NCBI RefSeq assembly: GCF_002871935.1
Contig: NZ_PNHQ01000011.1
Location: 5,705 to 69,704 of the forward strand
Length of the DNA: 64,000 nucleotides
DNA from: Aerococcus viridans
Lineage (GTDB): Bacteria; Bacillota; Bacilli; Lactobacillales; Aerococcaceae
Direction of reading: 5' to 3'
Shown here: one piece after another, positions 8,756 through 16,986 of the stretch
Position numbering within the stretch: position 1 is the stretch's first letter
Layout: every line of letters starts with the position of its first letter
The notes under the pieces: generated by a model
What the model saw: only the letters and a program-made list of their open reading frames with translations
Databases searched by the model: none
Told to the model about the DNA's origin: nothing
Translations under genes and position numbers: made by a program

Positions 8756-9326
8756 GACTGACACCATAAGATTTCAATAGTCCAGTGTTGTCTAAAGCAA
8801 TACAAAGTTTATGTGCAATAAATCCAGTAAAAATAAGTGAACTTATTAAACGAATAACAAAGATAGCTATAACAATAGAAATTTCAAGTGAAGCATAATC
8901 GTTTCTGAATGCAGTCCAGATAAAACTGAAAATTGTAGCCAAAACGGCACCTACCATTGAATTTCTCATGTTATAGCGACGATACTTCGTAAACATATAA
9001 GGCAATTCAACACCTAAACCTTGGATAAAGGCACTTACTATAACAATTGGACCAAAAACATTTCCTAAAACAACTTCTATGACAGCGGCAAATATTTCAG
9101 TAATAATACCAACGCTTGGCCGTCTAAGAACATAAAGAGCAACAACAGGTGCCATAAACCAAATACCATAAAAAGGTTCATATCCTAAAATACCAATACC
9201 TACTGGAGTAAGGGCAGTTGTTAAAGCAGCTCCTAAATATAATGCAATTAAATAAACAATTCCAAATGCGACAGAGATTAATCCGATAAAAATAAAGTCT
9301 CTTAATTTCAGTGGTTCTTTATTCAT
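8739..9326 (-). CDS. ykoE: ECF transporter substrate-binding subunit (YkoE)
   Basis: 195-residue membrane protein with about five or six hydrophobic segments, no soluble domain. In position and size it is YkoE, the S component that binds hydroxymethylpyrimidine (HMP, a thiamine precursor) in B. subtilis YkoEDC. It overlaps ykoF by 4 bp and ykoD by 17 bp. The assignment rests on hydrophobic pattern, operon order F-E-D-C and the TPP riboswitch upstream. Confidence 0.85.
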   Translation of the reverse strand: MNKEPLKLRDFIFIGLISVAFGIVYLIALYLGAALTTALTPVGIGILGYEPFYGIWFMAPVVALYVLRRPSVGIITEIFAAVIEVVLGNVFGPIVIVSAFIQGLGVELPYMFTKYRRYNMRNSMVGAVLATIFSFIWTAFRNDYASLEISIVIAIFVIRLISSLIFTGFIAHKLCIALDNTGLLKSYGVSHEKDK

Positions 9327-9955
9327 AATGATTCACCTTCCGGTAAGTTACAGAATAAAGAAGCTTCTATGATATAATGACTAACATCTTTGCCAGCCCT
9401 TTCTGCAACATATTCTAAATAATCAAAGACATCATGTACATCACCTTGTAAGTAAGTCGTGTAATGTCCACTTCCAGCAAAAACACCTCGGTCAATCCCA
9501 TTGTTAACAACCTCTTCAATAAGTGACATATAGTTATCAGAGCCCATTGGATACAGCGAAAACTTACCAACAACGGGGAATGATATTTCGCGGCTGTTGC
9601 GGTTATTTATACGCTTATCATCATAATCAAGTGTGTAGTCTGCATCGTGATCTCCTGGGCAACCTTTCGAGATAGTCATATGAATACTCATATGTACATC
9701 ATCATGATATGCTTGAGAAAATACTGCTCGAACGCTGTCAAATACAGCCGATTCTCTACCACGATAAACCGTTGAAGTGGGATCAGTTTCACTCCACACC
9801 ATTGAAGTGTCTACATTTTCAAGTGAAGATAGGATAATATCCACAAAGTCATCAGACATTGGTGCTAAGTTGAATCTAATTCCGGCAATTCCTTCTTTTG
9901 AACCAGGAACGCCTACTGCACAACTACCATACGAGACATATTCTTTTTTTGACAA
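9323..9955 (-). CDS. ykoF: HMP/thiamine-binding protein YkoF
   Basis: Soluble protein of 210 residues made of two similar halves, the layout known for B. subtilis YkoF, which binds thiamine and HMP. The first half opens with YGSCAVGVPGSK and the second holds GKFSLYPMGSDNYM and FAGSGHYTTYLQGD. No signal peptide. Start is TTG 9955 behind AAAAGGAG; there is no better ATG. First gene of ykoFEDC, under the TPP riboswitch. Its exact role in transport is not settled in the family. Confidence 0.85.
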   Translation of the reverse strand: MSKKEYVSYGSCAVGVPGSKEGIAGIRFNLAPMSDDFVDIILSSLENVDTSMVWSETDPTSTVYRGRESAVFDSVRAVFSQAYHDDVHMSIHMTISKGCPGDHDADYTLDYDDKRINNRNSREISFPVVGKFSLYPMGSDNYMSLIEEVVNNGIDRGVFAGSGHYTTYLQGDVHDVFDYLEYVAERAGKDVSHYIIEASLFCNLPEGESL

Positions 9956-10010
9956 AATAAAAACTCCTTTTCCAGTTAATAATCCAGAAAAAGAGTATAG
10001 TAAAAATTAC

Positions 10011-10095
10011 AATCTTCCTACGCAACAATAAAGTTGATCAGGTTCACGAATCTGCTTCTAGCACTCTCAGCCTCCTTTAAAAGGCTCTCCGGATT
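10011..10095 (-). promoter_or_regulatory. TPP riboswitch (THI box)
   Basis: On the minus strand the aptamer's conserved parts appear in order: GGCTGAGAGTGC, then GTGAACCTGATC, then GCGTAGGAAG, closed by AATC/GATT. Downstream, a CTTTTTC segment can pair with GAAAAGG, which is part of the ykoF ribosome site, so control is likely at translation start. TPP should switch the operon off. Confidence 0.92.
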
Positions 10096-10099
10096 AAAT

Positions 10100-10310
10100 A
10101 ACTATTTAATTTTGTTAATTCAGTATACTTGAAAAGAAAATCGATAGCAAACTAAACATTTTTTATTATTTTAGAATTGAAAAACGAGGGGGAGTGTCAA
10201 TAATTCTGTGTAACTGGACTTCCTGACTGCAGAACATTCTTTAGCCAATAGCCATGGCATGCAACATTTCTTCCAGCTTGCCTTCGGCCAGTTGGAACCC
10301 TCGGTGGCTG
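10100..10310. other. Intergenic stretch with a possible IS remnant
   Basis: No gene seen. From about 10190 the bases turn GC-rich. The minus strand reads about 20 codons (GFQLAEGKLEEMLHAMAIG, stop near 10240) followed by CAGAATTATTGACACTCCC, which resembles the end of an IS256-like element. This joins directly to the cut end of the DUF6448 gene. Resemblance only. Confidence 0.25.
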
Positions 10311-10622
10311 CTAGATAAAAATTTCTGAATGGATACGGACCAGATTCTCGAAGAGATACTGATCGGCTAATTTCTGAGCCTCAGGGCTATCATCTCTCAC
10401 TTCCATCACCTGAGCAAAGATACCCTCAATGTCTTCTTCCCGTTCAGGCAATACCCATTTCGCGATGTAGCTAGAGTTTTCCTCCGCGAGCGCTTTTTGC
10501 GCATCGCCAATCACTGGTCCGTCCATCGTATCGCAGTGGGCGCTGGCCGTCAGGGGATTTAGGAACAGTGCCCCTGTGGCTGCCAAGACGGCTCCTGTTG
10601 TCATCATTATGTTCTTTCTCAT
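10311..10622 (-). pseudogene. Secreted DUF6448-like protein, C-terminally cut
   Basis: The N-terminus is a signal peptide: MRKNIMMTTG, a hydrophobic core, then ASAHCDTMDG. The mature part begins HCDTMDGPV and continues with KWV near residue 53 and SPEAQKLADQYLFENLVRIH, the pattern of DUF6448 proteins. Those are normally close to twice this length; here the match ends at RIH and the frame closes after five unrelated residues. ATG 10622 has GAGG eight bases upstream. Base composition is clearly more GC-rich than the core genes, which suggests transfer. A short palindrome, ATCATCAATTGATGGT, lies upstream. Confidence 0.55.
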
Positions 10623-10731
10623 ATTCAATTCCTCTTTCTTTTTTTAATCATCAATTGATGGTTCTATCATAAGAAAAGAAGGAGGAAAAAAAATTGAAGA
10701 ATATCAAGTTATTGCTTTTATAGTAGTTTTT

Positions 10732-11354
10732 CTAATCCGAAAGGCTATACTTTCGGCCATTCGCCGAGATGGTGGCCGGTTTGTAGATAAGGAGCAGGAG
10801 GGCGGCGATTACGATGCTCGCAGTAGCAGTGGACCAGCCCGCGAAACCTCCCAAAGTATTAGACAAGGCATGGTAAAGAACCAAGAGAAAGACGCTCCCC
10901 TTTGTGGAATTGTAGAGCCAAACATAAATAACTGAGTCCATCATCGCGTCGACAAACCAAGGCAGCAGCGGATACGTGGACATGACATTGTCCAAATTAA
11001 ACAGGAGCGGAGCATGCCAGACTGCCCAGAGGACACCGATGATCATGCTCGCGACAAAGGCGCTATAGCGCTTCTGCAGGTGCGGGAGCGCGAACCCCCG
11101 CCTGGCTACTTCCTCCACCGGGATAGCCGCAACGACGTAGGTGGCAAAGGAAAGCAGCCAGCTCCTCCTATTGGTCGAGAGCTCAATGCTTGGGCTAGGC
11201 CCCCGTCTTGACGGATAGAGGGAAATGCCAGCAAAAGCACAAGAAAGAGGCTGGCAACATACCACTTGAGTGGAAGCTGCCACTTCAAGAGCGGCTGGAA
11301 GATCTGACTATAGGCCTCGTCTGTTCCATGCAATGTCAGCAAAAAAACATTCAC
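10732..11354 (-). pseudogene. CPBP-family intramembrane protease (CAAX/Abi type), frameshifted
   Basis: Two overlapping frames together make one CPBP membrane protease. The upstream frame (from 11354) gives PLLKWQLPLKWYVASLFLVL, the family's first helices. Near 11200 the reading passes to a second frame that holds the catalytic motifs: PVEEVARRGFA (EExxxR), AVWHAP (FxxxH-like) and LYHALSNT. The N-terminus itself also looks cut. Such proteins process prenylated proteins or act in bacteriocin self-immunity. GC content is high for this genome. Because no single frame spans the protein, it is probably dead. Confidence 0.6.
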
Positions 11355-11860
11355 TCGCTCCCCCCCTAACCCTTCCCCTTGTTTTACTTTCTATCTCCCC
11401 TTACTCAAGACCAACCTATTCAAAAATTATCCAACACCCTACCACCTATTTTTAAAATCTAACCCATTCTAAGACGCAAGGGCTGACTGCCTAACCTTCC
11501 TTTTTCTGCTCAATCATATTGCCACCCCTTTCAAACTTCTCCTTTAATTTGCGCCCATGACCTTTGAAGCATCCCCTATATAAAGGTGCCTTTTTATCCG
11601 TTTGACCTTGCTAGGCTTTACTAGGTAAGCTAGGCATACTTTGTGAATGGTTAAAAGTACTGGAAGAGCATAAGGGAAAATGGTGCATTTTTATCATTTT
11701 CTTGTTACAAGTTGATGCGCTAATGCACCACTTTTTGCAGTTACTTGATGCACTTTTAACCTTGATATAATAGGCTTTTGAAGCTTGTTGCATCAAGAAA
11801 AAGTTTGTGAAAAACGCCTTTTTTTCTTTAGGGCTTACACTTTAGTTAAGTAGATTTTTG
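11355..11860. other. Gene-free accessory DNA
   Basis: No supported gene. A 39-codon stop-to-stop stretch on the minus strand (about 11612-11491) encodes a basic tail (GHGRKLKEKFERGG, then MIEQKKEG) that looks like the end of a plasmid protein, too short to name. Words TTGATGC and GATGCA recur between 11700 and 11800. Confidence 0.3.
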
Positions 11861-11863
11861 AAA

Positions 11864-12178
11864 AAGCCTACCCATGCCTTTGGAAATTTTTTGAAGAAAT
11901 TTACCTGAAGCCTAGCCTACCCTCTTTGGAGTGAATGCAAGATTTTTTCTCAAAACCTTGCCTAAGCTATTGGTATGAATATAAGATTTTTTTACAATTC
12001 CTTGGCTAAGCTTCTAATATAAATAGAAGTTTTTTTGATAAAGCTTCGCCTATCATTTTGGCTTGAACAGGAGATTTTTGGATGAAGCCTTGCCTATTCT
12101 TTTGGTTTGAATAGGAGATTTTTGGATGGAGCCTTGCCTACACTTATATAATGAACAGTAATATTTTTGATGAAGCAC
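11864..12178. repeat. Degenerate 44-bp direct tandem repeat, about seven units
   Basis: Units begin near 11866, 11913, 11958, 12002, 12045, 12090 and 12134, each with a core like TTGCCTA followed about 20 bases later by an A/T block ending in ATTTTTGGATGAAGCC or similar. Spacing is 43-45 bp after the first unit. The period is not a multiple of three and frames are closed, so it is not a coding repeat. Confidence 0.6.
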
Positions 12179-12311
12179 TCGAAATATTTTTGACCTAACC
12201 CAAGCGAATGAACTAGACGAAGTGGAAGATAGTTTAGCTAAGACGGAGAATAAATGAAGTAAGGATATCATGCTGACACCCACTAGTAGTTCTGACCTTC
12301 CCACCGTATAC

Positions 12312-12635
12312 TTAAATTGAAAAGCAAAAAATACCAGAAAGGCATTGGCCATCTGGTATCAAAAACATTATATAAAATTGTTTTACTACTGAATTGCTTG
12401 ACGTTGTTCTGGATTCTGGATTGTTTGCGACTGGTTCTTCGTTCTCCGCTTCAACTTCTGAAGAAAAATCTAACGTATTCAATAGACCTTTTTCTAATGC
12501 CATAGATAAAACTAACTCACGTAGTTCGTTATCAGACATCGCAGCATCAATTGCATCCTTACGTTTAAAATTAACGTAGTGATCAAACTCTTTATCTAGT
12601 TGATCAGGAGTTCCTAGCCCCTCTTTAACTGACAT
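12312..12635 (-). CDS. Hypothetical protein with a shifted 3' end
   Basis: 107-codon frame from ATG 12635, no strong ribosome site. The product is acidic and helical (AMSDNELRELVLSMALEKG, then EVEAENEEPVANNPE). No family recognised. A tandem 7-bp duplication (12409-12415 and 12416-12422) lies near the end. Without one copy the frame would read NNPEQRQAIQ and stop at TAG 12388-12386, just before a terminator; with it, the frame runs through the terminator. So the present C-terminus is probably an artefact of the duplication. A stop codon directly precedes the ATG. Confidence 0.4.
   Translation of the reverse strand: MSVKEGLGTPDQLDKEFDHYVNFKRKDAIDAAMSDNELRELVLSMALEKGLLNTLDFSSEVEAENEEPVANNPESRTTSSNSVVKQFYIMFLIPDGQCLSGIFCFSI
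12325..12359 (-). terminator. Terminator of the 12.6-kb hypothetical gene
   Basis: Minus-strand arms 12359-12352 and 12338-12331 pair over 8 bp and are followed by a T run. It lies inside the extended frame of the preceding gene. Confidence 0.65.
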
Positions 12636-12639
12636 CGTT

Positions 12640-13080
12640 AACTATGTTAGGAGATTTTGTCGGAATCGCTTGTCTGAATATCAATATAAACGAACTCTTC
12701 ACCATACAAAGCAATTTGATAATTCAAATCGATGATTGTACCACGTAATCTTTTTTAGCAACTACAGTTGAAGCATTCTAAGTGATACTTAGTGACTCTT
12801 CATTTGCTTCAGTAATCAATATTTTTTTCTTTTTTTTATCTATTATCGTTTCAATTATTTCTTATAAAGTTAACATGAATAATTCTACGGGATTCATATA
12901 GAATTTCAACAATTCATCATTATACACCCTCTTAAGGTCATCCCTCTAATTGTTGATTTCTATAATTCATTAAGGCATACAGACATAATTTAAATAAATT
13001 GTTTATATAAATTATTATATGGATTTAAAAATTAATGTTGTTATATCAAGGTTAAAGGGAGGATGAACACCTAAATTGTC
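12640..13080. other. AT-rich gene-poor stretch with a protein fragment
   Basis: On the minus strand about 32 codons ending at TAA near 12654 read RGTIIDLNYQIALYGEEFVY and onward, bounded upstream by a stop and without a start codon. It looks like the tail of a lost gene. The rest holds no frame or structure I can support. Confidence 0.3.
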
Positions 13081-13620
13081 GGCTAGCAACGGCAAAAGTT
13101 GGCATTTATAACGATATAATGATTGGAAATTTTTAAAGCAAAAGATTTTAAAAAACTTGTTTCAAATTGCCATTTTATTGGTTTCAAATCCTGTTTGAAA
13201 CCTATTTTTTTAAATTACTGGTTTCAAACTGCCATTCTATTTGTCATGCAAATGGCAACCCCCCTGTTATATCAAGCTTTATTTTTACGCAAAGTACTTA
13301 AATCTTTAAATTAAACGTTATTTAACGAATAGAAATAAGGTTAAGTTACTAATTCACCGTTAAACAAATCGAACGTAAATTGGTAATTCAAACCTTTAAT
13401 AGTTTATTGATCACCTTTAAATAAACCACAATAGGTAAAAAAAGTGGTTATAAATAAATAATTTCAAAACAGCTATAACAAAAGTGATAAAATGTGGTTT
13501 TTACTACGTAAAATGTTGTAATAAACACAAAACCACTTATTTAAGTTATTGTGGTGATTGATTACGTAAAATGTGGTTTTTTAACGTGCAAAAACCTTGA
13601 TACATACGGCTTTTGAATTG
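13080..13620. repeat. Interleaved inverted and direct repeats (GGCATTT and GTGGTTTT groups)
   Basis: GTTGGCATTT near 13088 has its inverse AAATGGCAAC near 13247, with GGTTTCAAA/TTTGAAACC copies between. From 13440 a second set uses GTGGTT/AACCAC, with direct copies of TACGTAAAATGT near 13506 and 13563. No coding frame is supported here. Confidence 0.45.
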
Positions 13621-13727
13621 CGTAAAGTCTTTAAATATAAATATATATATCGTTCATTGACCTGATCAGAGTGAAACAAATACTTTCAACAAGCAGTAGC
13701 TATAAATCTTGCTTTATGTCACCAAAT

Positions 13728-14044
13728 ATTTTCGTCATTTAACCCAATAAGGACGAAAATATATGTAAAAATTTGTTAACACCACCATTATTTTTCGTCA
13801 TTCCCTTTATTAAGACGAAAAATATAAATATATTCGTTTTGAATGCCAATTTCTTTCGTCATTAGAATGTAAATGACGAAAGAAAATAAAAGAATCGTCA
13901 TTAACGCCCACTTTTGTCGTTATATGCAGCAATAAATAAGAAATCTCCTTTTAAATAACGACAACTTTAGACTTTTGTCGTTATCAACACCAACTTTTGT
14001 CGTCAATAATGATAAACTACAACGACAAATTTCAGATTTGTCGT
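13728..14044. repeat. Field of hairpins with drifting core word (TTTCGTC then TTTGTCG)
   Basis: At least six perfect short inverted repeats in 320 bp: 13728-13736/13752-13760 (9 bp), 13790-13799/13814-13823 (10 bp), 13850-13863/13872-13885 (14 bp, 8-base loop), 13914-13923/13955-13964 (10 bp), 13996-14003/14022-14029 and 14022-14029/14037-14044 (8 bp, mutually exclusive). The first three share TTTCGTC, the others TTTGTCG. Related GACGAGAAAA words follow at about 14208 and 14240. Confidence 0.6.
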
Positions 14045-14530
14045 CAAGGAAGACACTTTGTATATTGAGAAATCACGAGAAATTTACGTATCATATATTA
14101 AATTTTTTAGTGAAATAATGAACCTTTTATATATCGTAAATACTTTATCTTTTATACCTTTTGGATAAAAATAAACCCAATGATATCAAGGGATACAGCG
14201 ATTAAATGACGAGAAAATACTATGTTTATATGTGGATAAGACGAGAAAAAACTGTGTATTAAACGAATTGCATTAATTTTTTTCGTCCTTTGATGTATAC
14301 CAAAAAATAGAGAAATCTTCCCTCCGTCCGAATACCCATTTTAGTATAAGGGTCCCTATCTCAAAAAAAATTGATGCTCATCAAGAAAATCATTTCTTAA
14401 TAGACGCTAGGCTTCTCTATTAAATTCAACTGAAATAATTAAAGGAATGAAGTCATTCCCTCCAAACAAAAATTTCATTAAAGTAGGGCCTAAAAAAAGA
14501 ATAGCAACTATACTTTGTCAAAAGACCTAA
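14045..14530. other. AT-rich intergenic stretch
   Basis: No gene seen. It continues the repeat field with two GACGAGAAAA words and a TTTTCGTC near 14280, then plain AT-rich sequence up to the toxin fragment. Confidence 0.4.
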
Positions 14531-14806
14531 TTGCTATTTTTTTGCTTGTTATTCTTCAATTACCAAACGTCTTGCCTTGCAGGATATTTAGGAGATATGA
14601 TTCAAAAAACGGGTGGCGCAATAAAGTTAAGATTTAATCCAGAGTCTTCAAAAAAAGGCAAAAGCGGTTCTTATCGAATCATTTATTTCATTGCGATGGA
14701 AGCTATTTATGCCTTTTTAGATGTATACCCTTAAAGTAAAAAAGAGTCTTTGACAGATAAAGACAAAAAAGAAAACAAACAATTTATCACTGATTTTAAA
14801 AAATAG
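14531..14806 (+). pseudogene. RelE/HigB-type toxin, truncated and with a nonsense codon
   Basis: The reading GDMIQKTGGAIKLRFNPESS, then GSYRIIYF and FLDVYP, is the second half of a HigB-2/RelE-like mRNA interferase. TAA at 14732-14734 stands where the family has Lys, and the same frame goes on as SKKESLTDKDKKENKQFI to TAG 14806, the usual toxin tail. The first half has no family match and appears replaced. Both defects mean no active toxin. The intact antitoxin follows 22 bp later. Confidence 0.65.
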
Positions 14807-14828
14807 TTAAAAATAGGAGCTAATTAAT

Positions 14829-15173
14829 ATGCGTGATACACTAAAAGACAGTATGAGTGAATTAATAAAGTTCGCTCATAACAAACCAAATAAAGTTATG
14901 GTTAGAAAGTACACATTAAATAATCTACCGGAATACAATCCATCGGCTGTCAAAACAGTCCGTAACAAAACACAAATGACACAAAAAGTTTTTTCCAATC
15001 TTTTAGGAGTATCGGTTAGAACGGTTGAAGCTTGGGAAACTGGAAAATCACATCCAAACGGTAGTGCTAGAAGATTACTACAATTAATCGAACAAAATCC
15101 TGAATGGTTGAAGAAATCGAATATGCTTCCGCAAAAGGATAATTATTTTGGCAGCGATATATATACAGATTAG
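14829..15173 (+). CDS. XRE-family antitoxin (HigA-like), orphan
   Basis: 114 residues. The helix-turn-helix is seen near residues 45-75 (TQMTQKVFSNLLGVSVRTVE) followed by AWETGKSHPNGSARRLLQLI, the common form of toxin-second antitoxins. An AATAGGAGC ribosome site precedes ATG 14829. It should bind its own promoter and neutralise the toxin encoded just upstream, but that toxin is broken, so the antitoxin is now an orphan regulator. Confidence 0.8.
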   Translation: MRDTLKDSMSELIKFAHNKPNKVMVRKYTLNNLPEYNPSAVKTVRNKTQMTQKVFSNLLGVSVRTVEAWETGKSHPNGSARRLLQLIEQNPEWLKKSNMLPQKDNYFGSDIYTD

Positions 15174-15249
15174 AATATCTTTTTTGTTTAGCGAGCTCTA
15201 CTTTGTTCGACACAAACGACGAAAAAACTGATTGATCTTGCCTAAAAAT

Positions 15250-15285
15250 GAGACCGAAACGGCCACATTTCAGGTCTCTTTTTTT
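15250..15285 (+). terminator. Terminator after the orphan antitoxin
   Basis: GAGACC (15250-15255) pairs with GGTCTC (15273-15278), followed by seven T. Confidence 0.7.
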
Positions 15286-15409
15286 GCTCAAAACAGCTAC
15301 GTTTTGAACGGGTTTATCAAGGGTATTAGTGGGGCAGAGTGTTCCCCAACAAGGTCGTTTGCGGCACGAAGTGGCTAGTAAACATAGAATTTGCCAAACC
15401 TACAAGCCT

Positions 15410-15428
15410 CTTGTCCTATTAGGACAAG
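15410..15428. other. 19-bp palindrome upstream of the mobilisation remnant
   Basis: CTTGTCCTATTAGGACAAG is symmetric around one central base and lies 54 bp before the ATG of the Mob-like remnant. It could be an operator or part of a transfer origin. Nothing else supports either reading. Confidence 0.4.
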
Positions 15429-15481
15429 TTAGAAAAATTGGTGTGCTATATTGAATTTAAATACACCTAGGGGCTGATAAA

Positions 15482-16000
15482 ATGACCACAGCAAATGCAC
15501 ATATTGGGGAAGGTATGAGCTACGGAGGTTTGTCTAAAAGCCATTACGAATTAGACTCTCAAGCTTCAGCAATCAGAGACCAAAAACAAATATAGCTTTC
15601 AAATTCATGAACATGTAATTTTGAACAAAACTGCGTACACAGAATTACAAGCTAAGCAGAATCAGATGATCGAGAAGAGAAACCAAAAATATATAGAACG
15701 TGGCGAACATAAGAAAGTAGACGGCAATATTGATAATTTTTTACCAAAAAGAACAAGAACACCAGAATCAATCACTTTCAATCAAATAATTTTCCGTTAG
15801 TAATTACTGCATCAAATTATGACGATTACGAAAATTTCGCTCAAGCACTAAGGGATAGTGGTGTAACTGAAAACGACTTGAGACATGCATACGTAAAGAC
15901 TTTGAAGAAGTCTGTTGAAGATATCAACGGGTTAAGTATTGTTGGTTTGGAAATTGATGAGTATTACATACATGCAAACCAAAAAGGCGTACCACATTGA
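15482..16000 (+). pseudogene. Decayed plasmid mobilisation/recombination protein (Mob-like), N-terminal part
   Basis: Three successive frames make one protein. The first (15482-15595) reads EGMSYGGLSKSHYELDSQAS; after a shift come YSFQIHEHVILNKTAYTELQ and NFLPKRTRTPES; after another shift, LRHAYVKTLKKSVEDINGLS and EIDEYYIHANQKGVPH. The last phrase, a His-rich segment ending PH, resembles the metal site of MobV/Pre relaxases. The family call is tentative; the decay is certain. Confidence 0.4.
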
Positions 16001-16130
16001 TAATGTATATAAAAAACACAATGGAGCGATTTTGAACAAGTGCATATGCCTCCGAATAAAATAAAAAATAATCATTTACAATCACAGCAACATTTATAAT
16101 AGCTGTGCTTGCACAAGCAATAATCAGCGT

Positions 16131-16161
16131 AAAAAAAAGAACCCCACCATATTGGTAGGGC
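16131..16161 (-). terminator. Terminator of the RelB/YafQ operon
   Basis: Minus strand CCCTACCA ATA TGGTGGGG with a following T run, directly after the toxin stop. Confidence 0.7.
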
Positions 16162-16166
16162 CGTTT

Positions 16167-16442
16167 TTAGAATAAATCATCATGCGTGCCAGTTCTAATT
16201 AAAGTCAGGATCAATTGATCGTTATCTACTTTATAGACCAGCAACCAGTCTTTCTCAATATGTAATTCACGAAAACCAGCATATTGACCTTTTAACATAT
16301 GGTCATGGTATTGTGTACGCAAAGTTTCTTTTTCACCATTGATAATGAGTTTGATAACTTGAGCAAGCTTATCCATATCATAGTGTTTTTTCTTAAACTT
16401 TTTGTAATCCCGTTTGAAATTTGAAGTCCTACTAATCTTCAT
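16167..16442 (-). CDS. YafQ-family toxin (RelE superfamily)
   Basis: 91-residue mRNA interferase of the YafQ branch. It opens SRTSNFKRDYKKFKKKHYD, typical of the family, and has the catalytic-core segment RELHIEKDWLLVYKVDND followed by LTLIRTGTHDDLF, where the conserved His and Phe at the end are present. YafQ-type toxins cut mRNA on the ribosome. The gene overlaps the antitoxin gene by 11 bp. Full length and without stops, this pair is the best-preserved TA module of the window. Confidence 0.9.
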   Translation of the reverse strand: MKISRTSNFKRDYKKFKKKHYDMDKLAQVIKLIINGEKETLRTQYHDHMLKGQYAGFRELHIEKDWLLVYKVDNDQLILTLIRTGTHDDLF

Positions 16443-16749
16443 TTAAATCTTCCCAAAATTCATCAAAATTTTCAAAGGTTTCTAAATGACCTTCTTTAAC
16501 TTCTCGTAGGGCATTTTCAGTTTCAATATTTCTTTTAATTTCAAATGGGACTTTATTTTCACGGACACTTTGTCTTAAAAATGTATTAATAGCTGTAGAC
16601 GTGTTCATACCTAAATCTTCAAATAATTCGGCAGCTTCTTCTTTAAGGTCTTTATCCACTCTTATGGTAATTGTAGAAGATTCAGATTTGTTGCTTTTTC
16701 CTTTAGTCACTCTTTTAGGTGAAGTACGTGTTTTACGAGCTTTTTCCAT
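16432..16749 (-). CDS. RelB/DinJ-family antitoxin
   Basis: Antitoxin of about 105 residues. After a basic N-terminal extension comes the ribbon-helix-helix TITIRVDKDLKEEAAELFED with LGMNTSTAINTFLRQSV, the DinJ/RelB DNA-binding fold, and an acidic C-terminus (NFDEFWEDLNED) that should wrap the toxin. I take ATG 16749, preceded by AGAAAGGTGG at good distance; an ATG at 16779 overlaps the operator and has no ribosome site. Confidence 0.88.
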   Translation of the reverse strand: MEKARKTRTSPKRVTKGKSNKSESSTITIRVDKDLKEEAAELFEDLGMNTSTAINTFLRQSVRENKVPFEIKRNIETENALREVKEGHLETFENFDEFWEDLNED

Positions 16750-16774
16750 ATCATATACCACCTTTCTTATATAA

Positions 16775-16804
16775 AACATTGTAACACATTAGTGTTACAA
16801 TGTT
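16775..16804 (-). promoter_or_regulatory. Operator palindrome of the RelB/YafQ module
   Basis: AACATTGTAACAC (16775-16787) and its exact inverse (16792-16804) flank four bases, 25 bp before the antitoxin start. It has the form of a ribbon-helix-helix operator and should mediate autorepression. Confidence 0.7.
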
Positions 16805-16914
16805 AATACAATAACCTACAATCGAAACGCCCAAGTATTCAAACTAAAGGTTGCCTAGATTTGAATTGACTTTTTTTTAAATGAGATTAACTCTACGAAA
16901 GTATGGAAACGCAA

Positions 16915-16953
16915 AAAAAACACAGGATATCAAAGGACTCTTGTGCTTTTTTC
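16915..16953 (-). terminator. Weak terminator of the HigBA-like operon
   Basis: Minus-strand CACA and TGTG arms (16945-16942 and 16924-16921) followed by eight T. The stem is short. Confidence 0.4.
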
Positions 16954-16986
16954 AAAATCTAAAAAAATTTAGAATGAATGATGTAA

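Noticed and set aside
11611-11796. 61-codon Ser/Cys-rich frame on the minus strand
   Set aside because: Low-complexity composition, no ribosome site, lies in repeat-like DNA.
13123-13314. 63-codon frame on the plus strand
   Set aside because: It runs over the inverted repeats with GGTTTCAAA words, so its protein sequence is dictated by the repeats; no ribosome site.
13728-14044. Short repeats that might be a CRISPR array
   Set aside because: Repeats are inverted pairs of varying length, not identical direct repeats with equal spacers, and no cas gene is near.
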